A DNA stretch of 64,000 nucleotides from positions 405,565 to 469,564 of the forward strand of contig NZ_JUHG01000015.1 in the NCBI RefSeq assembly GCF_000799715.1, written 5' to 3'. This stretch comes from Martinezella rhizogenes. Its GTDB lineage: Bacteria; Pseudomonadota; Alphaproteobacteria; Rhizobiales; Rhizobiaceae. Of the stretch, positions 51,515 through 61,883 are shown piece by piece. Made by a program: the position numbers and the translations under genes. The number at the start of each line of letters is the position of its first letter. Position 1 is the stretch's first letter. The notes beneath the pieces were generated by a model. It had not been told where the DNA came from and ran no database searches. It saw only the letters and a program-made list of their open reading frames with translations.

Positions 51515-54142
51515 CTAGGACTGCCAGTCCGTCATCTGGAGAATGTTTCCGCCGAGCTTCTGAAAAGCCCGTTGACGGCAGGAAAAGACGATGATCTGCT
51601 GATCTCTGGACTGTCTGTGGAGCGCGTCAAACATCTTCTCGATGCGATCGTCGTCAGAATAGACGAGCGCGTCGTCGAGGATGACCGGCGCTGGCCGACC
51701 ATCGCGCGCGAGCAGCCTCGCAAAAGCAAGTCTTGTCAGCACAGAGAGCTGTTCCCGCATACCGCCGCTCAGGCGATCGACATCCTCCTCCTGACCGTTG
51801 CGCAGGATGGTCTGGGGCAGAAGCGTCTTGTCGTCGAACGTGATCGCAACATCGTCGAAGAGCAGTCTGAGAAGCGGGGCCAGTTCGAGCATGACTGGCT
51901 TGAGATAGAGTTCTCGGGCATCAGACCGGGCGGTCTCCAATCCTGTAACCAGCCGCTGCAGGACAGCCACCTCCTTTTCGAACGCCTCTGCGCGCGCCAT
52001 CGCGGCAGAAAGCGCCTCCGCGGTCTCACGCCATTTCTCTTCCACCGCCTCGTCGGATTGCGCACGAATCTCGGCGTTCAGGCCTGCGATGGTTTCGCGC
52101 AGCGTATTGACCTCCCTATCGGTTGCCTCCTCGATTGAACGCGCCCGCTTCAAGGCGGCTTCGACCGACTCCAGATCGATGGCGGCAGCGCCGAGCCTTT
52201 TCGCATGTGCGTCGGCCTCGACGAGCGTCCGGTCAAGGTCGTCCAATGTATTCGACAAAGCCTGTTCGCGTTCGCCGCGCGCTTCTTCTGGACCCAGGAT
52301 CGCCACCACCTGCGCCCTGTCGGCCATTAACGAGGCCAATGCCGTCTCCGCAGCGACGAAGACTTGGTCGGCTCGCGCCTGGAGTGGCTCCGCCTCTCGC
52401 AGGACCTGCCGCGCCTTCTTCCGCCGCTCTTCAGCTTCGGCAAGTGCGGCGCGTACCTGCACTGGTTCTTGCTCTAGTTCCAGAACTTCCGTGCTTGCCG
52501 AATCGGAGTCCGCTGCCACCTTTTCGCGGAGCTTGGGTAGGCCTTCTGGTGAGAGCAAGGACAGCCGGCCCCGCAGCTCACGCAGGTCAGCGTCCATCTG
52601 CTGCGCGCGGACCTGCCGCGTCCGCGCCATGCTGAGGTTGTCGACGCCCATTGAAGCGAGTAGCGTTCGGCGCTTCGCTTCAGCCTGCTCCAGGTGGTTG
52701 TCACTGCGGACCGGACGGTTAGACCGTAGCGTGATCATGCCAAATCCCGGAACTGCGAGCTGCGCCTGCCCATCATAAGTGCGCTCTTCCCCGTCTATCA
52801 GCGGCGTGCCGTCCATCGTTACAGCGCCGATTGCATCCGTCTTATAGTCAATCGCAAGTGACGGACGAGCGGCCTCTTCGACTGCACGGAGCTTGGCAAT
52901 GTCGACTTCAAGCGCGTGAAGTTCATCAATGGCGTTCGGGGGAATCATCAAGAGCGAAAGTTGCGCTTCACCTTCTTCGAGGGCCTGGCGGGCGGTCTCC
53001 GCCTCAGCCAAACGTTCCTTCAATTCTGCCAGGCGCTCGGATGCCTCGCCTGCTTTCAATGCCGCATCCAAGCGAGCAAGCAGATCACGTGTATCCTGCT
53101 CCTCGGCCTCCGCAGCCTCGACATCCTCACGAGCCTTTTCGATCGCCTCAACGGCCTCGCGGCGTTTGCCCACGGAGTCGCCACGGTGCCACTCGGCGAC
53201 AAGTAGCTTTTCCCGAAGCACCTCTTCATTTTCCAGGGCAGTCCGGAGTGCTTTGAGATCCCGCTCCGAGCTGTTCCAACGTTCGCGGGCGAGCTTCAGT
53301 TCTGCTTCGGCCGTCTTTAACTTCTCGCTATGTGCCTTGGCAGTGTCGAAGGCCGCTTGCGCAGTTCCGATTGCCTTTCGCCGTTCGGCCCTATCCTCAG
53401 CCCTATCGAGTTCGGTGAGCCGCCTAACGGCGCTCGTCCGTCTGTCTAACGCCGCGCGCAGGGCCGTGACTTCGCTCGAAAGTCTCTGCTCCTCTGCGCC
53501 GAGTTTGTCGCGTTCCTCAATCGCGTTAGCATAGCGTCCGCCGGTCCTCGGTTTGCCGGTGGTAGTGACGAGTTCCGAAAGTGCTTCCCGCGCGGCGGCC
53601 ATGATCTCGGCCATGCGTCGCCCACCAGTGACGGCCTCAACCTCGCCCTGCACGGATTCCAGTAGACTCAGTCGAACCTGCTTTTCCCCATCCTCCTCGG
53701 ACTTGCTTCGTCTCTCGATACCAGTGATGCCCTGGCGCACCCAGAGGAGGCCCGCAGGCCCGGCGGTACCGCCCCTGATCAGACCGGCGATAAAGTTCTC
53801 TGCCTCGTCCGCCTGAGCCACCAGCCGTCCGGTCTTCAGATCGGTCACGCGTGCGGACCGACCACCGTAGTATTGCTTCGTGATCCGGAAGCGGCCCTCC
53901 GCCGTCGCGATGTCGGCTTCCACCAGTGGATTACCGCCGCTGTATGGCCGTAGTCTCTGCACGTCGCCGGGAGTGCCGGAATACGGTTGAAAAAAGAGTG
54001 CGTGCAATGCCTCGAAGCTTGTTGACTTGCCAAACTCGTTGGCTGCGCACAGCACGTTGACGCCATCGCCAATTCCCTCAATGGCGACACCGCAGCCAAC
54101 AAAGCGCTTCACGTTGAACAGGCGTAGTGCGGAGATCTTCAT
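51515..54142 (-). CDS. Rad50/SbcC/YhaN-like ATPase with long coiled coil
   Basis: SMC-type ATPase of 875 residues. The N-terminal nucleotide site is AANEFGKST at 33-41, lacking the first glycine of the usual motif. Long Glu/Arg/Ala-rich heptad regions span about 190-760 with a break near 420-480. The C-terminal half-site has the signature DRLSGGMREQLS and Walker B APVILDDALVYSDDD, where DD replaces the usual DE as in YhaN-like proteins. It overlaps the nuclease gene upstream (ATGA) and would form an Mre11-Rad50-like complex with it. Confidence 0.9.
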   Translation of the reverse strand: MKISALRLFNVKRFVGCGVAIEGIGDGVNVLCAANEFGKSTSFEALHALFFQPYSGTPGDVQRLRPYSGGNPLVEADIATAEGRFRITKQYYGGRSARVTDLKTGRLVAQADEAENFIAGLIRGGTAGPAGLLWVRQGITGIERRSKSEEDGEKQVRLSLLESVQGEVEAVTGGRRMAEIMAAAREALSELVTTTGKPRTGGRYANAIEERDKLGAEEQRLSSEVTALRAALDRRTSAVRRLTELDRAEDRAERRKAIGTAQAAFDTAKAHSEKLKTAEAELKLARERWNSSERDLKALRTALENEEVLREKLLVAEWHRGDSVGKRREAVEAIEKAREDVEAAEAEEQDTRDLLARLDAALKAGEASERLAELKERLAEAETARQALEEGEAQLSLLMIPPNAIDELHALEVDIAKLRAVEEAARPSLAIDYKTDAIGAVTMDGTPLIDGEERTYDGQAQLAVPGFGMITLRSNRPVRSDNHLEQAEAKRRTLLASMGVDNLSMARTRQVRAQQMDADLRELRGRLSLLSPEGLPKLREKVAADSDSASTEVLELEQEPVQVRAALAEAEERRKKARQVLREAEPLQARADQVFVAAETALASLMADRAQVVAILGPEEARGEREQALSNTLDDLDRTLVEADAHAKRLGAAAIDLESVEAALKRARSIEEATDREVNTLRETIAGLNAEIRAQSDEAVEEKWRETAEALSAAMARAEAFEKEVAVLQRLVTGLETARSDARELYLKPVMLELAPLLRLLFDDVAITFDDKTLLPQTILRNGQEEDVDRLSGGMREQLSVLTRLAFARLLARDGRPAPVILDDALVYSDDDRIEKMFDALHRQSRDQQIIVFSCRQRAFQKLGGNILQMTDWQS

Positions 54143-55263
54143 GATGCGACCGCCTGTGTGTAAGAGTAAAGGCGTGCCAAAGCCGCTCTTGCGATGTCAC
54201 GCTCGGTCGACGAACGGCTCAAGTCACTGGCCTCGGCAAGCAGAGCATTCGCAGCCTCGCGAAGCGCGCCACCGCGATCGATGTGGTCGAGGTCCTCCAC
54301 CTCACACTCCGTCGCAAGATCCGCGTCGTCCAACTCCAGGAATGCGAAGTCTGGCGCAGCGCTCGTGATCGCACCCATCAATGTCGCGCGCGCCGCCAGA
54401 CGACTGCGGCCTGTCGCCACCACACGGGCGAGCGTGTGCCTTCGATACCTAGCCTCCGGCAGCAGCGCCTGCAGAGCCGGCACGGGATCGTCGCCGTCGA
54501 GCAGATGGAGATCGAAACTGCGCCAAGCAAAACTCGCCGTCGGCAGTGAGATCACCTCAGGGATGGCAGTGTGGCCGGCGACACTCACCAGCAACGCCGT
54601 ACCCGGAAGTTGGTGTTTGAAACGATCGGGCTCGGGCGTACCACTGTAGTAGGTCCGCTGATCGACCTCGACCGCGCCGTGCCAGTCGCCGAGCGCGAGA
54701 TAGTCGAGTCCGGCTCGCCGTGCTCGGTCCGGCGCAATTACATCGGAGGCGGCAGCCTCTTCCGAGAAACTCTGGACTGCGCCATGAGCAAGCCCGATGC
54801 GAACGGTGCCCTCTGGAGTTGCTTCGCCGTCCATCCATTCGGTCAGGTCTCGGCCTGGGCGACGCGTCGTGCAAGGGGCCGGCAACAGCACAACGTCCGT
54901 CGCCAACTCGATCGGTCGAGGATCGACCGCAAGCACGACATTTTCAGGCACTTCAGCATTCAGTGTCGACCAAAGCTGCGTTGCCTGCCGCGAATCGTGA
55001 TTGCCGGGCAGGATCACCCACTGGATCGGCGCGTGGTGCCGCATCTCGGCGAGAGCCTGTCGTCGCACATCCGGCGCGGGCGTTTCGGTGTCAAATGTGT
55101 CGCCCGCGAGCAAGATGGTAGTCGTACCTTGCTCGCGGGCGTGCTGGGCGAGCCGTGCAATCACGGAGTGTCTTGCTTCGCGCAACCGACTGGGCAAGTC
55201 GCCCGAGAAATTACCAAAACGCTTACCTAGATGGAGATCGCCTGAATGAATAAAACGGAACAT
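54139..55263 (-). CDS. Mre11/SbcD-like metallophosphoesterase nuclease
   Basis: Calcineurin-like nuclease of 374 residues. Metal ligands are visible as D9/H11 (IHSGDLHLG), D55 (LAGDTFDT), N88/H89 (LPGNHDS), GLAHG and LALGDWHGA. The C-terminal capping region is about 250-370. Its gene lies two bases after the large helicase gene and overlaps the Rad50-like gene. It is thus the middle gene of a dedicated three-gene operon, not the housekeeping sbcCD pair. It probably degrades DNA ends in cooperation with both neighbours. Confidence 0.9.
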   Translation of the reverse strand: MFRFIHSGDLHLGKRFGNFSGDLPSRLREARHSVIARLAQHAREQGTTTILLAGDTFDTETPAPDVRRQALAEMRHHAPIQWVILPGNHDSRQATQLWSTLNAEVPENVVLAVDPRPIELATDVVLLPAPCTTRRPGRDLTEWMDGEATPEGTVRIGLAHGAVQSFSEEAAASDVIAPDRARRAGLDYLALGDWHGAVEVDQRTYYSGTPEPDRFKHQLPGTALLVSVAGHTAIPEVISLPTASFAWRSFDLHLLDGDDPVPALQALLPEARYRRHTLARVVATGRSRLAARATLMGAITSAAPDFAFLELDDADLATECEVEDLDHIDRGGALREAANALLAEASDLSRSSTERDIARAALARLYSYTQAVAS

Positions 55264-55265
55264 GG

Positions 55266-58200
55266 CTACCCGAATGGCTGAGTGGTTGAATCGTGCTGGC
55301 GGGCTCTCGCAATCGCTTCGTCCAGCCGCGAACGCGAAACAGCGGCGAGTCGCTCGACGCCGAGAAGACGAGCAAGATCCCGCGCCGGATCTGGCTCATC
55401 CAACAGGTCCGGATTATTGAGCACAACGAAGGCGAGTTCTGCGAGTGGAATATCCGCAATCGACCGGCGTGCGTCCTCGCTGGCGGGCTGCCGATAGGGA
55501 ACGACGTCCGATATGGCTCCCTTCTTCCAGATGAACTCTCCGCTTGATTCCTGGGTTGTGTCGAGACCACGCAAATGGAGGTCGATCCGTTCTCGGATTC
55601 GCCCGCCGGTGCGCAGCCAACCGTGGGCACGGGAAAGCCGCTGGGCAAGGATGTCTGCGCGTAGGGGGCTTTCGGCTTCGATAACGGCTTCGATCATGCC
55701 CCGCAGGGTATCGCGATAACCGAATTCGAAAAACTGATCCGGATCCGCCCGGAAACCGGACAGATCCGTGATACGGTACCGGCGCTCCTCCACGGTTTCG
55801 TCAGGAACCGGAGCCGCAGGTAGTTGCATCTCCGCCGCTTTGGGTTCGCCGAAGGCCACCGGCGTTTCCACATATACGAATTCGGTCTCTATGGCCACTG
55901 ACGGCGGTGTGGTTTCCTCGCTCGGAACGGCGGCTTGGGCGCCGCGAATCTCGTTGATCCCGATTTCCTCATGTCCCGTGTTCCAAAGGGTGGGAACGTC
56001 ATCCTGCTCGGCGATGCGTCGCGCCCTGCTTTCCTCCAGCAGCCTCTCCAAATTCGCGTGCAGCCGTTCCATGCAGCCTGCGGCATCAAACCACCAATCC
56101 GTCGACCAGACGCGGAGCATGTTCCAGCCAAGGCCCCTCAATACCTGCTCGCGGACCTTGTCACGGTCTCTTGCCGTCGCAGAGCTGTGGTAGGTGGCGC
56201 CGTCACACTCCACGCCCGCCAGATAGGTGCCAGCCAGATCAGGGTGGCGGACGCCGAGGTCGACCCGGAAACCGGAAATCCCGACCTGTGGCACAACACT
56301 CCAGCCGCGGCGCTCCAATTGCGCAGCGACGGCTTCCTCGAAGGGGGAATCGAAGCCGCCAACAGACCCGATATCTTGGGCCGGCAGCGCGATCGCGCCA
56401 CGCTCGGCATAGTCAAGGAACGTCTTCAGATGCTGCACAGCGAGCCCCTTGGCTCGGGCTGGATCAATCTGGTCGGCCGTGAAACCTGAGAAGACGATGA
56501 GCTCCTGCCGCGCACGCGTCACAGCGACGTTGAGACGCCGCTCGCCGCCGTCGCGGTTGAGCGCGCCGAAATCCATCGTCAGTTTTCCGGCGGCGTCCTT
56601 CCAGAAGGTGATCGAAAAGAGGATGAAATCCCGCTCGTCGCCCTGCACGTTCTCCAGGTTCTTGACGATCGTCGGCTCAACCCGTTCTTCGGCAAAGAAC
56701 CACTCAAGTTCTGGATCATCCCGGCGCGCAGCGTCGAGAAGATCGAGGATCAGCGATTGCTGCTGAGCATTGAAGGTTATCACCCCGAGGGTCGGGCGAT
56801 CTTTTTCAGGCAGTTTCAACCATCCCCTCATTCGGGAAACGGCCTCTTTCGCGACAGCCTCCGCCTCAATCCGATTGGTCCGGCTCTTGCCACGGTCGTA
56901 AACACCGTTCTGTACTTTGCGCAGATGCACCGCGCGATCTTCGACGGCCGGCGATGGAAAGGTCACCAGACGGTTCTGATAATAGTGATGATTGGAGAAT
57001 GCGATCAGGGATTCGCTTCGGCTCCGGTAATGCCATCGCAGATCGCGGATCGGAATTCCGGACGCTTTTGCCTCGTCGAGAATGCTCTCGAGATCCTTCT
57101 CGTGGTCGGCGATTTCCTCCTCTTCCTCGTTACGTCCGAAGAAGTTCGTCGGCGGCAACTGCTTAGGATCGCCGACGATAATGGTCTGGCGCGCCCGCGC
57201 GATGGCGCCGACGGCGTCCCAGGTCGTAATCTGCGAGGCTTCGTCGAAGATCACAACGTCGAATAGCGCCTGGTTGGGTGGAAGATACTGAGCGATGGAG
57301 AGCGGCGACATGAGCATGCAGGGCGCGAGCTTGGAAAAGCTCTGCGGCATCTTGCCGATCATGTCTCGTATCGAGTGGCTTGGCCGCTGCAACTCCATCT
57401 GGTAGCGCAGCAGCCCGAGTTCCGAATTACGTGGAACGCTCTGCACCGGCGGCAAGCCATGGGCGATCACGCTGATGACACGCTGGGTGGCGTGCGATCG
57501 CACGAGATCGTCGATCTCACGGAATTCACTGATGGCGTTTTCATGCCGAAAGCGCCGAAAATTCCGTAGCACCGTATCGGAGTCGAGGACCTTCGGGAGC
57601 CACCACCGGGCATATCCAAGTCGAAACGCGGCCCGTGCTTCGTCGGGTCGGATTGTCTCCTTCTCAATCTGTTCGACCAGAGAGGAAAGATTAGACGCGA
57701 TGGCCCGGTTTCTGATCCGGCACCAGGCCGACCAATCGCGTAGAAGATGTCGCGCATCCACAAGCGTATCGAGTTTCTCTCTCAACGTCGTTAGGTCAGG
57801 GCCGTCTACCTCGGCAAAATTGCCTTGCCCCGCAGCCTCGCCGAAACGCTGACGAGCAATCCGCAGGCCTTCGACTGCCGCGAGAAGTCTATCTCCCGCC
57901 TGCCGGACCCAGTCGTTTTCAACAGTCTCACGTAGGCACGGGGCGATGGAGCGGAGCACCGATCGTATCTCTTCTTGATCTCTTCCCGGAATGGGAATGG
58001 CGGCACGAAATTCCCGTGCGAGCTCGAGGATTTCGTCGGCGGCTCCAACATCGGTCGCCAAACCCTCCATCGGTAGAGGTTTCCCTGCCAACGGGCTCTG
58101 CTCGACTACCAACAGGCATTCCTTCATGCGCCGCAACAGTGGAAGGTCCCGATCAGGCTCCGCGGTACCTTGATCCGCATAGCCTTGCAGCAATTTCTGG

Positions 58201-61200
58201 ACTTTGCGTTTGCCGAGCATCGTGTTGGGCCAGAAAGAAGCATTCGCCTCCCGCCATTGGCTGTCCAGCACTTCCGGGTCGAGGTCGCGGACGGCGGAAA
58301 CGCCATAGGATGCCGCAAGTCCCTGCTCTGCCTCACGATAGGCCTTTATGGACCGTCCAACACTTTCCAGAGCTTCGGCGCATCGTGGGAAATCTCGGTC
58401 GTATGCGATCGTAATGTCACGGCCTCGGCTTCTCTGCAGTACTTGCGCAAGGGTTACCAGTGCCTGGCGTTCAGGTTGAGAAATCTGTTCCCGCGGCCTG
58501 AACCCGAGACTTACGAGATATCCGCCCACTGAGCCGGTAAAAAGATCGATCGCATTCCGCAGCGATTGCGCTGCCGCCAGCAAACCATCCTGCCAGCCGG
58601 AACTCCATTCGCCAACGTCAATGAGATCCAGGACAGGCTGCCGCTCGACCGATGCGAAAACGAGGCCGAGTTCAGCGGCAAGGTCCTCAAGCGCGTTCAA
58701 TGTCTGCGTGTCATGCGCGTCCCGTTCCAGCCATGACAAGGCGGGTGCCGGAGCCTCCGCAGCTTTCAGAGCTATTCCCAGTGCCAGATAGGGCGTCCAT
58801 CCATTCGGATAGCGCGTATGCAAAGCCTCGACATAGGTATTGAGCTCGTCACGACGCATTCGAAGGCGCTCATTGATCGCGATCCATTCGGACGCATCGG
58901 TTCGGCCGCCGTGCTCCCAGGCCGCCTTCAGCTGTCCAAGGAAATGCCGGCGATCAGCCTTGTTCGAGTGCAACTCGATACAGTGCTCTCCCAGGCCGTG
59001 CGCGCGCAACCGGCGATAGACGACATCGAGCGCGGCTGTCTTTTCGGCGACGAACAGGACCGTCTTTCCCACCGCAAGGCAGTTGGCGATCATGTTGGCG
59101 ATGGTTTGACTCTTGCCCGTCCCAGGCGGACCGACGATGACGAAATCCCGTCCTTCTGCCGCCGCGAGGCTGGCCGCTGTCTGCGATGAATCTGCAGGAA
59201 GCAGCGAGATGATGTCCGCTGGCGCATAAACACGATCGAGCTCACGCTCATCGCGGAATGGCCCTTGTCCGCTAGCTTCTTGGAACGCTTCCTCGGGTGT
59301 GTCGATCAGGTGACGGACCACCCGGTTCTCGCGAAGCGCCTCGGTGCGTTCGACCAAATCCTTCCACATTAGAAATTTTGCAAAGGAGAAGGTCGACAGT
59401 GCAGTCTCGTCTACAACCTCCATGCCGGGAACGTCGCGGATTGCCTGCCGCATCATGGCGAGAATACGTGGCACATCCAACCCACTATCGTCGAGCGGTA
59501 AGTCGCCGCCAAACTGAGGAAGCGTCAGGTCGAAATCCCGCTCCAGGAATTGCAGAAGGGTCGCATTGAAGCGTGGCTCGTCTTCGTGGAAGCGAATCGT
59601 GAAGCGCGAACTGGCGCTGCGGCGCTCAAGTTTTACCGGCACCAGTAGAAGCGGCGCTCGATAGCTGCGCTCGTCATCCGGCTTTTTCCTCCAGCGAAGG
59701 AAGCCTACGGCGAGAAAAAGAGTATTCGCCCCGCCTTCGGCAAAGTCGTTACGGACCTGCCGGTACAGATCGATCAGGCGGGGCTCGAGTTGCCGCGCAT
59801 CAAGGGGCGAAGGAAGTTCGTCCCTGAGCAAGGCTTCGGCTGCAAAGCCGCGTTGGAGATCACGGCCGTGCACATCACGATAGAGTGCTGCATCCCGTTC
59901 TCCGAGCGGATTCTGTTCGGGCAACGATATGATCCGAATTGCGGCGCCATTCGCGAGCCGGTCTTCGAGATAGGACACATCAGTGCAAAGGAACGGAATC
60001 GTCTTCTTCGAATCCGGAAAGTTTAGGAGTCGGTTGCGAAGGGTCAAATCAAGCAGCTTCTTCTGCCATCGATCGATGCGACCGGCAGCACTGGTCGGCT
60101 TCACCTCGATGGTTTCAGCCGGCAGCTCGCCAACATTAGGGGCCGAGGGAAGCGGTAAGTCCGCGACGGAAGCTGTTTCGTCGTCAAAGACATTGCGCCG
60201 AATCGGCTCATGCGAGGCGAGCGGCATAATTCCGCCGCTTCGCGAACGTCTGACATCGATCGCCGCGACGAAAGCCTGGGCTTCTTCTTCTCCAAGACGG
60301 CTGTCCAGGGCGCGCTGCGCGCTTTCTAACGTCATGGCAGGGCGATGCGTCACACCGGTCGTTTCAAAAACAATCAACTCGCGCGATGCCAGGGCCTTCC
60401 GGACCTCCATCTGATCCGTCTCTATCGCATGTGCGAAGGTCCTTTTGACCAGCCATACGCCAACTGCCGCATGCCCGTTGAACATCAAGATGACGGGATG
60501 CAATCCCGCGGCTTCCAGCCCGGCAGCAAAAAGTAGAGTCGTATCGAGACAGGTCGCCAGCCGCTCTTCGGCGATCGTACTTGGACGCCGGATCTTCTGG
60601 CCGCGGCTCTCAAAGCTCACCGGCGGCTCAGCGTAGTGCAACCCCATCCCCGCAATCGCGGAATAAGCAGCTGCAGCCAGCATATAAGCGCGTTGAGGAT
60701 TTTGCGATTGGTACCCGTCCAATCCGCCTGGATGACCGTGGGCAACAAGCCTCTCCGCCGCCGTTCTCAGAATTTGGGCCACGCCCGGATCGTTCGGCAT
60801 GACGAAAGCTGGTAGCAATTGTGCCATATCGTCGACACCGCCCCACTCATCCCGCGCAAGCAGTCTAACCGGAAGGCGTTGTTCGTCGAAGATTTCCCCA
60901 CCCGAGGATAGGCGTAGCGTGATCTCGCCGCGTTCCGCCTCATTGAGACCCGCAAGGTAGCTAGCGTCAAACTCGACCTTTCGATCAATTAAGGGAAGCC
61001 TGTCTCCTGGTATGAGACGATCAACCGTCCATGACTTCGGCCTTAGAAATGACGGCGAAGATGTCAATTCAATACGACAGTTCTCGACGTGCCTATCCGT
61101 ATTGTTCTCAATGAGAATTGATCGGACGACCGGCACAGCATTTTGGTAGGACGCATAGGTAAAGCTCGCCGCAACATCGGCAACGATTGCAGGATTCTTA

Positions 61201-61259
61201 GGTTTACTGCCGAGGTCAATTTCTTGTGTCTCGTTATTACTTGTCTCGGAACCTTGCAT
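55266..61259 (-). CDS. Giant multidomain DUF4011 SF1 helicase-nuclease (1997 residues)
   Basis: Layout: Ig-like segment (about 25-150); transglutaminase-like domain with C237 (ATCLDTTLLFAAGLEAAG), H263 (FNGHAAVGVW) and E299 (LIVFETTG); DUF4011 (about 395-650, starting RWQKKLLDLTLRNRLLNF). The SF1 helicase follows, with Walker A GPPGTGKS at 710-717, motif II DEAS at 1339-1342, GDPKQLPP and motif VI RRLNVAVTRAR. A restriction-like (Vsr/MTES_1575) nuclease begins near 1636 (FDSPFEEAVAAQLERRGW, GVECDGATYH), and DUF3320 covers about 1830-1985. It leads the three-gene operon. Such proteins are found in antiphage islands; a role in recognising and destroying foreign DNA is inference. Confidence 0.9.
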   Translation of the reverse strand: MQGSETSNNETQEIDLGSKPKNPAIVADVAASFTYASYQNAVPVVRSILIENNTDRHVENCRIELTSSPSFLRPKSWTVDRLIPGDRLPLIDRKVEFDASYLAGLNEAERGEITLRLSSGGEIFDEQRLPVRLLARDEWGGVDDMAQLLPAFVMPNDPGVAQILRTAAERLVAHGHPGGLDGYQSQNPQRAYMLAAAAYSAIAGMGLHYAEPPVSFESRGQKIRRPSTIAEERLATCLDTTLLFAAGLEAAGLHPVILMFNGHAAVGVWLVKRTFAHAIETDQMEVRKALASRELIVFETTGVTHRPAMTLESAQRALDSRLGEEEAQAFVAAIDVRRSRSGGIMPLASHEPIRRNVFDDETASVADLPLPSAPNVGELPAETIEVKPTSAAGRIDRWQKKLLDLTLRNRLLNFPDSKKTIPFLCTDVSYLEDRLANGAAIRIISLPEQNPLGERDAALYRDVHGRDLQRGFAAEALLRDELPSPLDARQLEPRLIDLYRQVRNDFAEGGANTLFLAVGFLRWRKKPDDERSYRAPLLLVPVKLERRSASSRFTIRFHEDEPRFNATLLQFLERDFDLTLPQFGGDLPLDDSGLDVPRILAMMRQAIRDVPGMEVVDETALSTFSFAKFLMWKDLVERTEALRENRVVRHLIDTPEEAFQEASGQGPFRDERELDRVYAPADIISLLPADSSQTAASLAAAEGRDFVIVGPPGTGKSQTIANMIANCLAVGKTVLFVAEKTAALDVVYRRLRAHGLGEHCIELHSNKADRRHFLGQLKAAWEHGGRTDASEWIAINERLRMRRDELNTYVEALHTRYPNGWTPYLALGIALKAAEAPAPALSWLERDAHDTQTLNALEDLAAELGLVFASVERQPVLDLIDVGEWSSGWQDGLLAAAQSLRNAIDLFTGSVGGYLVSLGFRPREQISQPERQALVTLAQVLQRSRGRDITIAYDRDFPRCAEALESVGRSIKAYREAEQGLAASYGVSAVRDLDPEVLDSQWREANASFWPNTMLGKRKVQKLLQGYADQGTAEPDRDLPLLRRMKECLLVVEQSPLAGKPLPMEGLATDVGAADEILELAREFRAAIPIPGRDQEEIRSVLRSIAPCLRETVENDWVRQAGDRLLAAVEGLRIARQRFGEAAGQGNFAEVDGPDLTTLREKLDTLVDARHLLRDWSAWCRIRNRAIASNLSSLVEQIEKETIRPDEARAAFRLGYARWWLPKVLDSDTVLRNFRRFRHENAISEFREIDDLVRSHATQRVISVIAHGLPPVQSVPRNSELGLLRYQMELQRPSHSIRDMIGKMPQSFSKLAPCMLMSPLSIAQYLPPNQALFDVVIFDEASQITTWDAVGAIARARQTIIVGDPKQLPPTNFFGRNEEEEEIADHEKDLESILDEAKASGIPIRDLRWHYRSRSESLIAFSNHHYYQNRLVTFPSPAVEDRAVHLRKVQNGVYDRGKSRTNRIEAEAVAKEAVSRMRGWLKLPEKDRPTLGVITFNAQQQSLILDLLDAARRDDPELEWFFAEERVEPTIVKNLENVQGDERDFILFSITFWKDAAGKLTMDFGALNRDGGERRLNVAVTRARQELIVFSGFTADQIDPARAKGLAVQHLKTFLDYAERGAIALPAQDIGSVGGFDSPFEEAVAAQLERRGWSVVPQVGISGFRVDLGVRHPDLAGTYLAGVECDGATYHSSATARDRDKVREQVLRGLGWNMLRVWSTDWWFDAAGCMERLHANLERLLEESRARRIAEQDDVPTLWNTGHEEIGINEIRGAQAAVPSEETTPPSVAIETEFVYVETPVAFGEPKAAEMQLPAAPVPDETVEERRYRITDLSGFRADPDQFFEFGYRDTLRGMIEAVIEAESPLRADILAQRLSRAHGWLRTGGRIRERIDLHLRGLDTTQESSGEFIWKKGAISDVVPYRQPASEDARRSIADIPLAELAFVVLNNPDLLDEPDPARDLARLLGVERLAAVSRSRLDEAIARARQHDSTTQPFG

Positions 61260-61627
61260 CGATGTATCCCCCTCGCGAAAGATTAGCGATGTTTTCCAAT
61301 TTTAAGAAGAGTTTTGTTCGCGTGGAAATTTCTTTTTTTTGCGAGAGTTTTCTCTCTCAGGTTACATCCGATTATACCGAGATGACAGTGTGCAGTTCTC
61401 GACGATCTCACCCGCCATTGCCACACTCTTGAGACCGCAAACGATAGCTTCAGCTTCGAGACTCCCCCAATTGACGTTCAATTTTGACAGGAGCAATGTC
61501 GACCGATAGGTGCCATGCCGGCGGCGGGCGGGTTTCAGTCAGCGCGGAGATCATCTTGCTGCGGACACGCCTTATTGTCGGAAGGCCCGACCGCGCGCGC
61601 TCCGGTGATCATGCCTGAAACGATGGC

Positions 61628-61734
61628 TCTGATCCCAATGCCGTCTTATGCCCCCGCCAGCGATTATGGAAGAACAGCATTGAAGGCTCGATTGCCTTCC
61701 AAATCGGTACCCTACTCGAATCTTCCCCTTTTAC
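61628..61734. mobile_element. Right-end remnant of an IS66-like element
   Basis: From CCAATGCCGTCTTATGC to CCCCTTTTAC this segment is a direct, partly diverged copy of the right end of the adjacent IS66-like element (63901-63999). The element it belonged to is otherwise lost on the left. Between 61260 and 61627 I see no gene. The complete element begins 20 bases further on. Confidence 0.6.
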
Positions 61735-61883
61735 CCAGATCCTGAATAGATATTGTACGTGGGGCAAAATCGGTGGCAGGGTTTCAGCGTCCGGTATAGA
61801 AAGTGTGCATAGCCGGGCGGGTTGAATCCTGTTGGTCGGCGCAGGGATTCCCAAGACGGGGCAAATCATGATTCGGTCCAGGG

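Noticed and set aside
61260..61627. Remaining transposase genes of the older IS66 copy
   Set aside because: Translations on both strands show no convincing TnpA, TnpB or transposase sequence; only the right-end repeat is supported.
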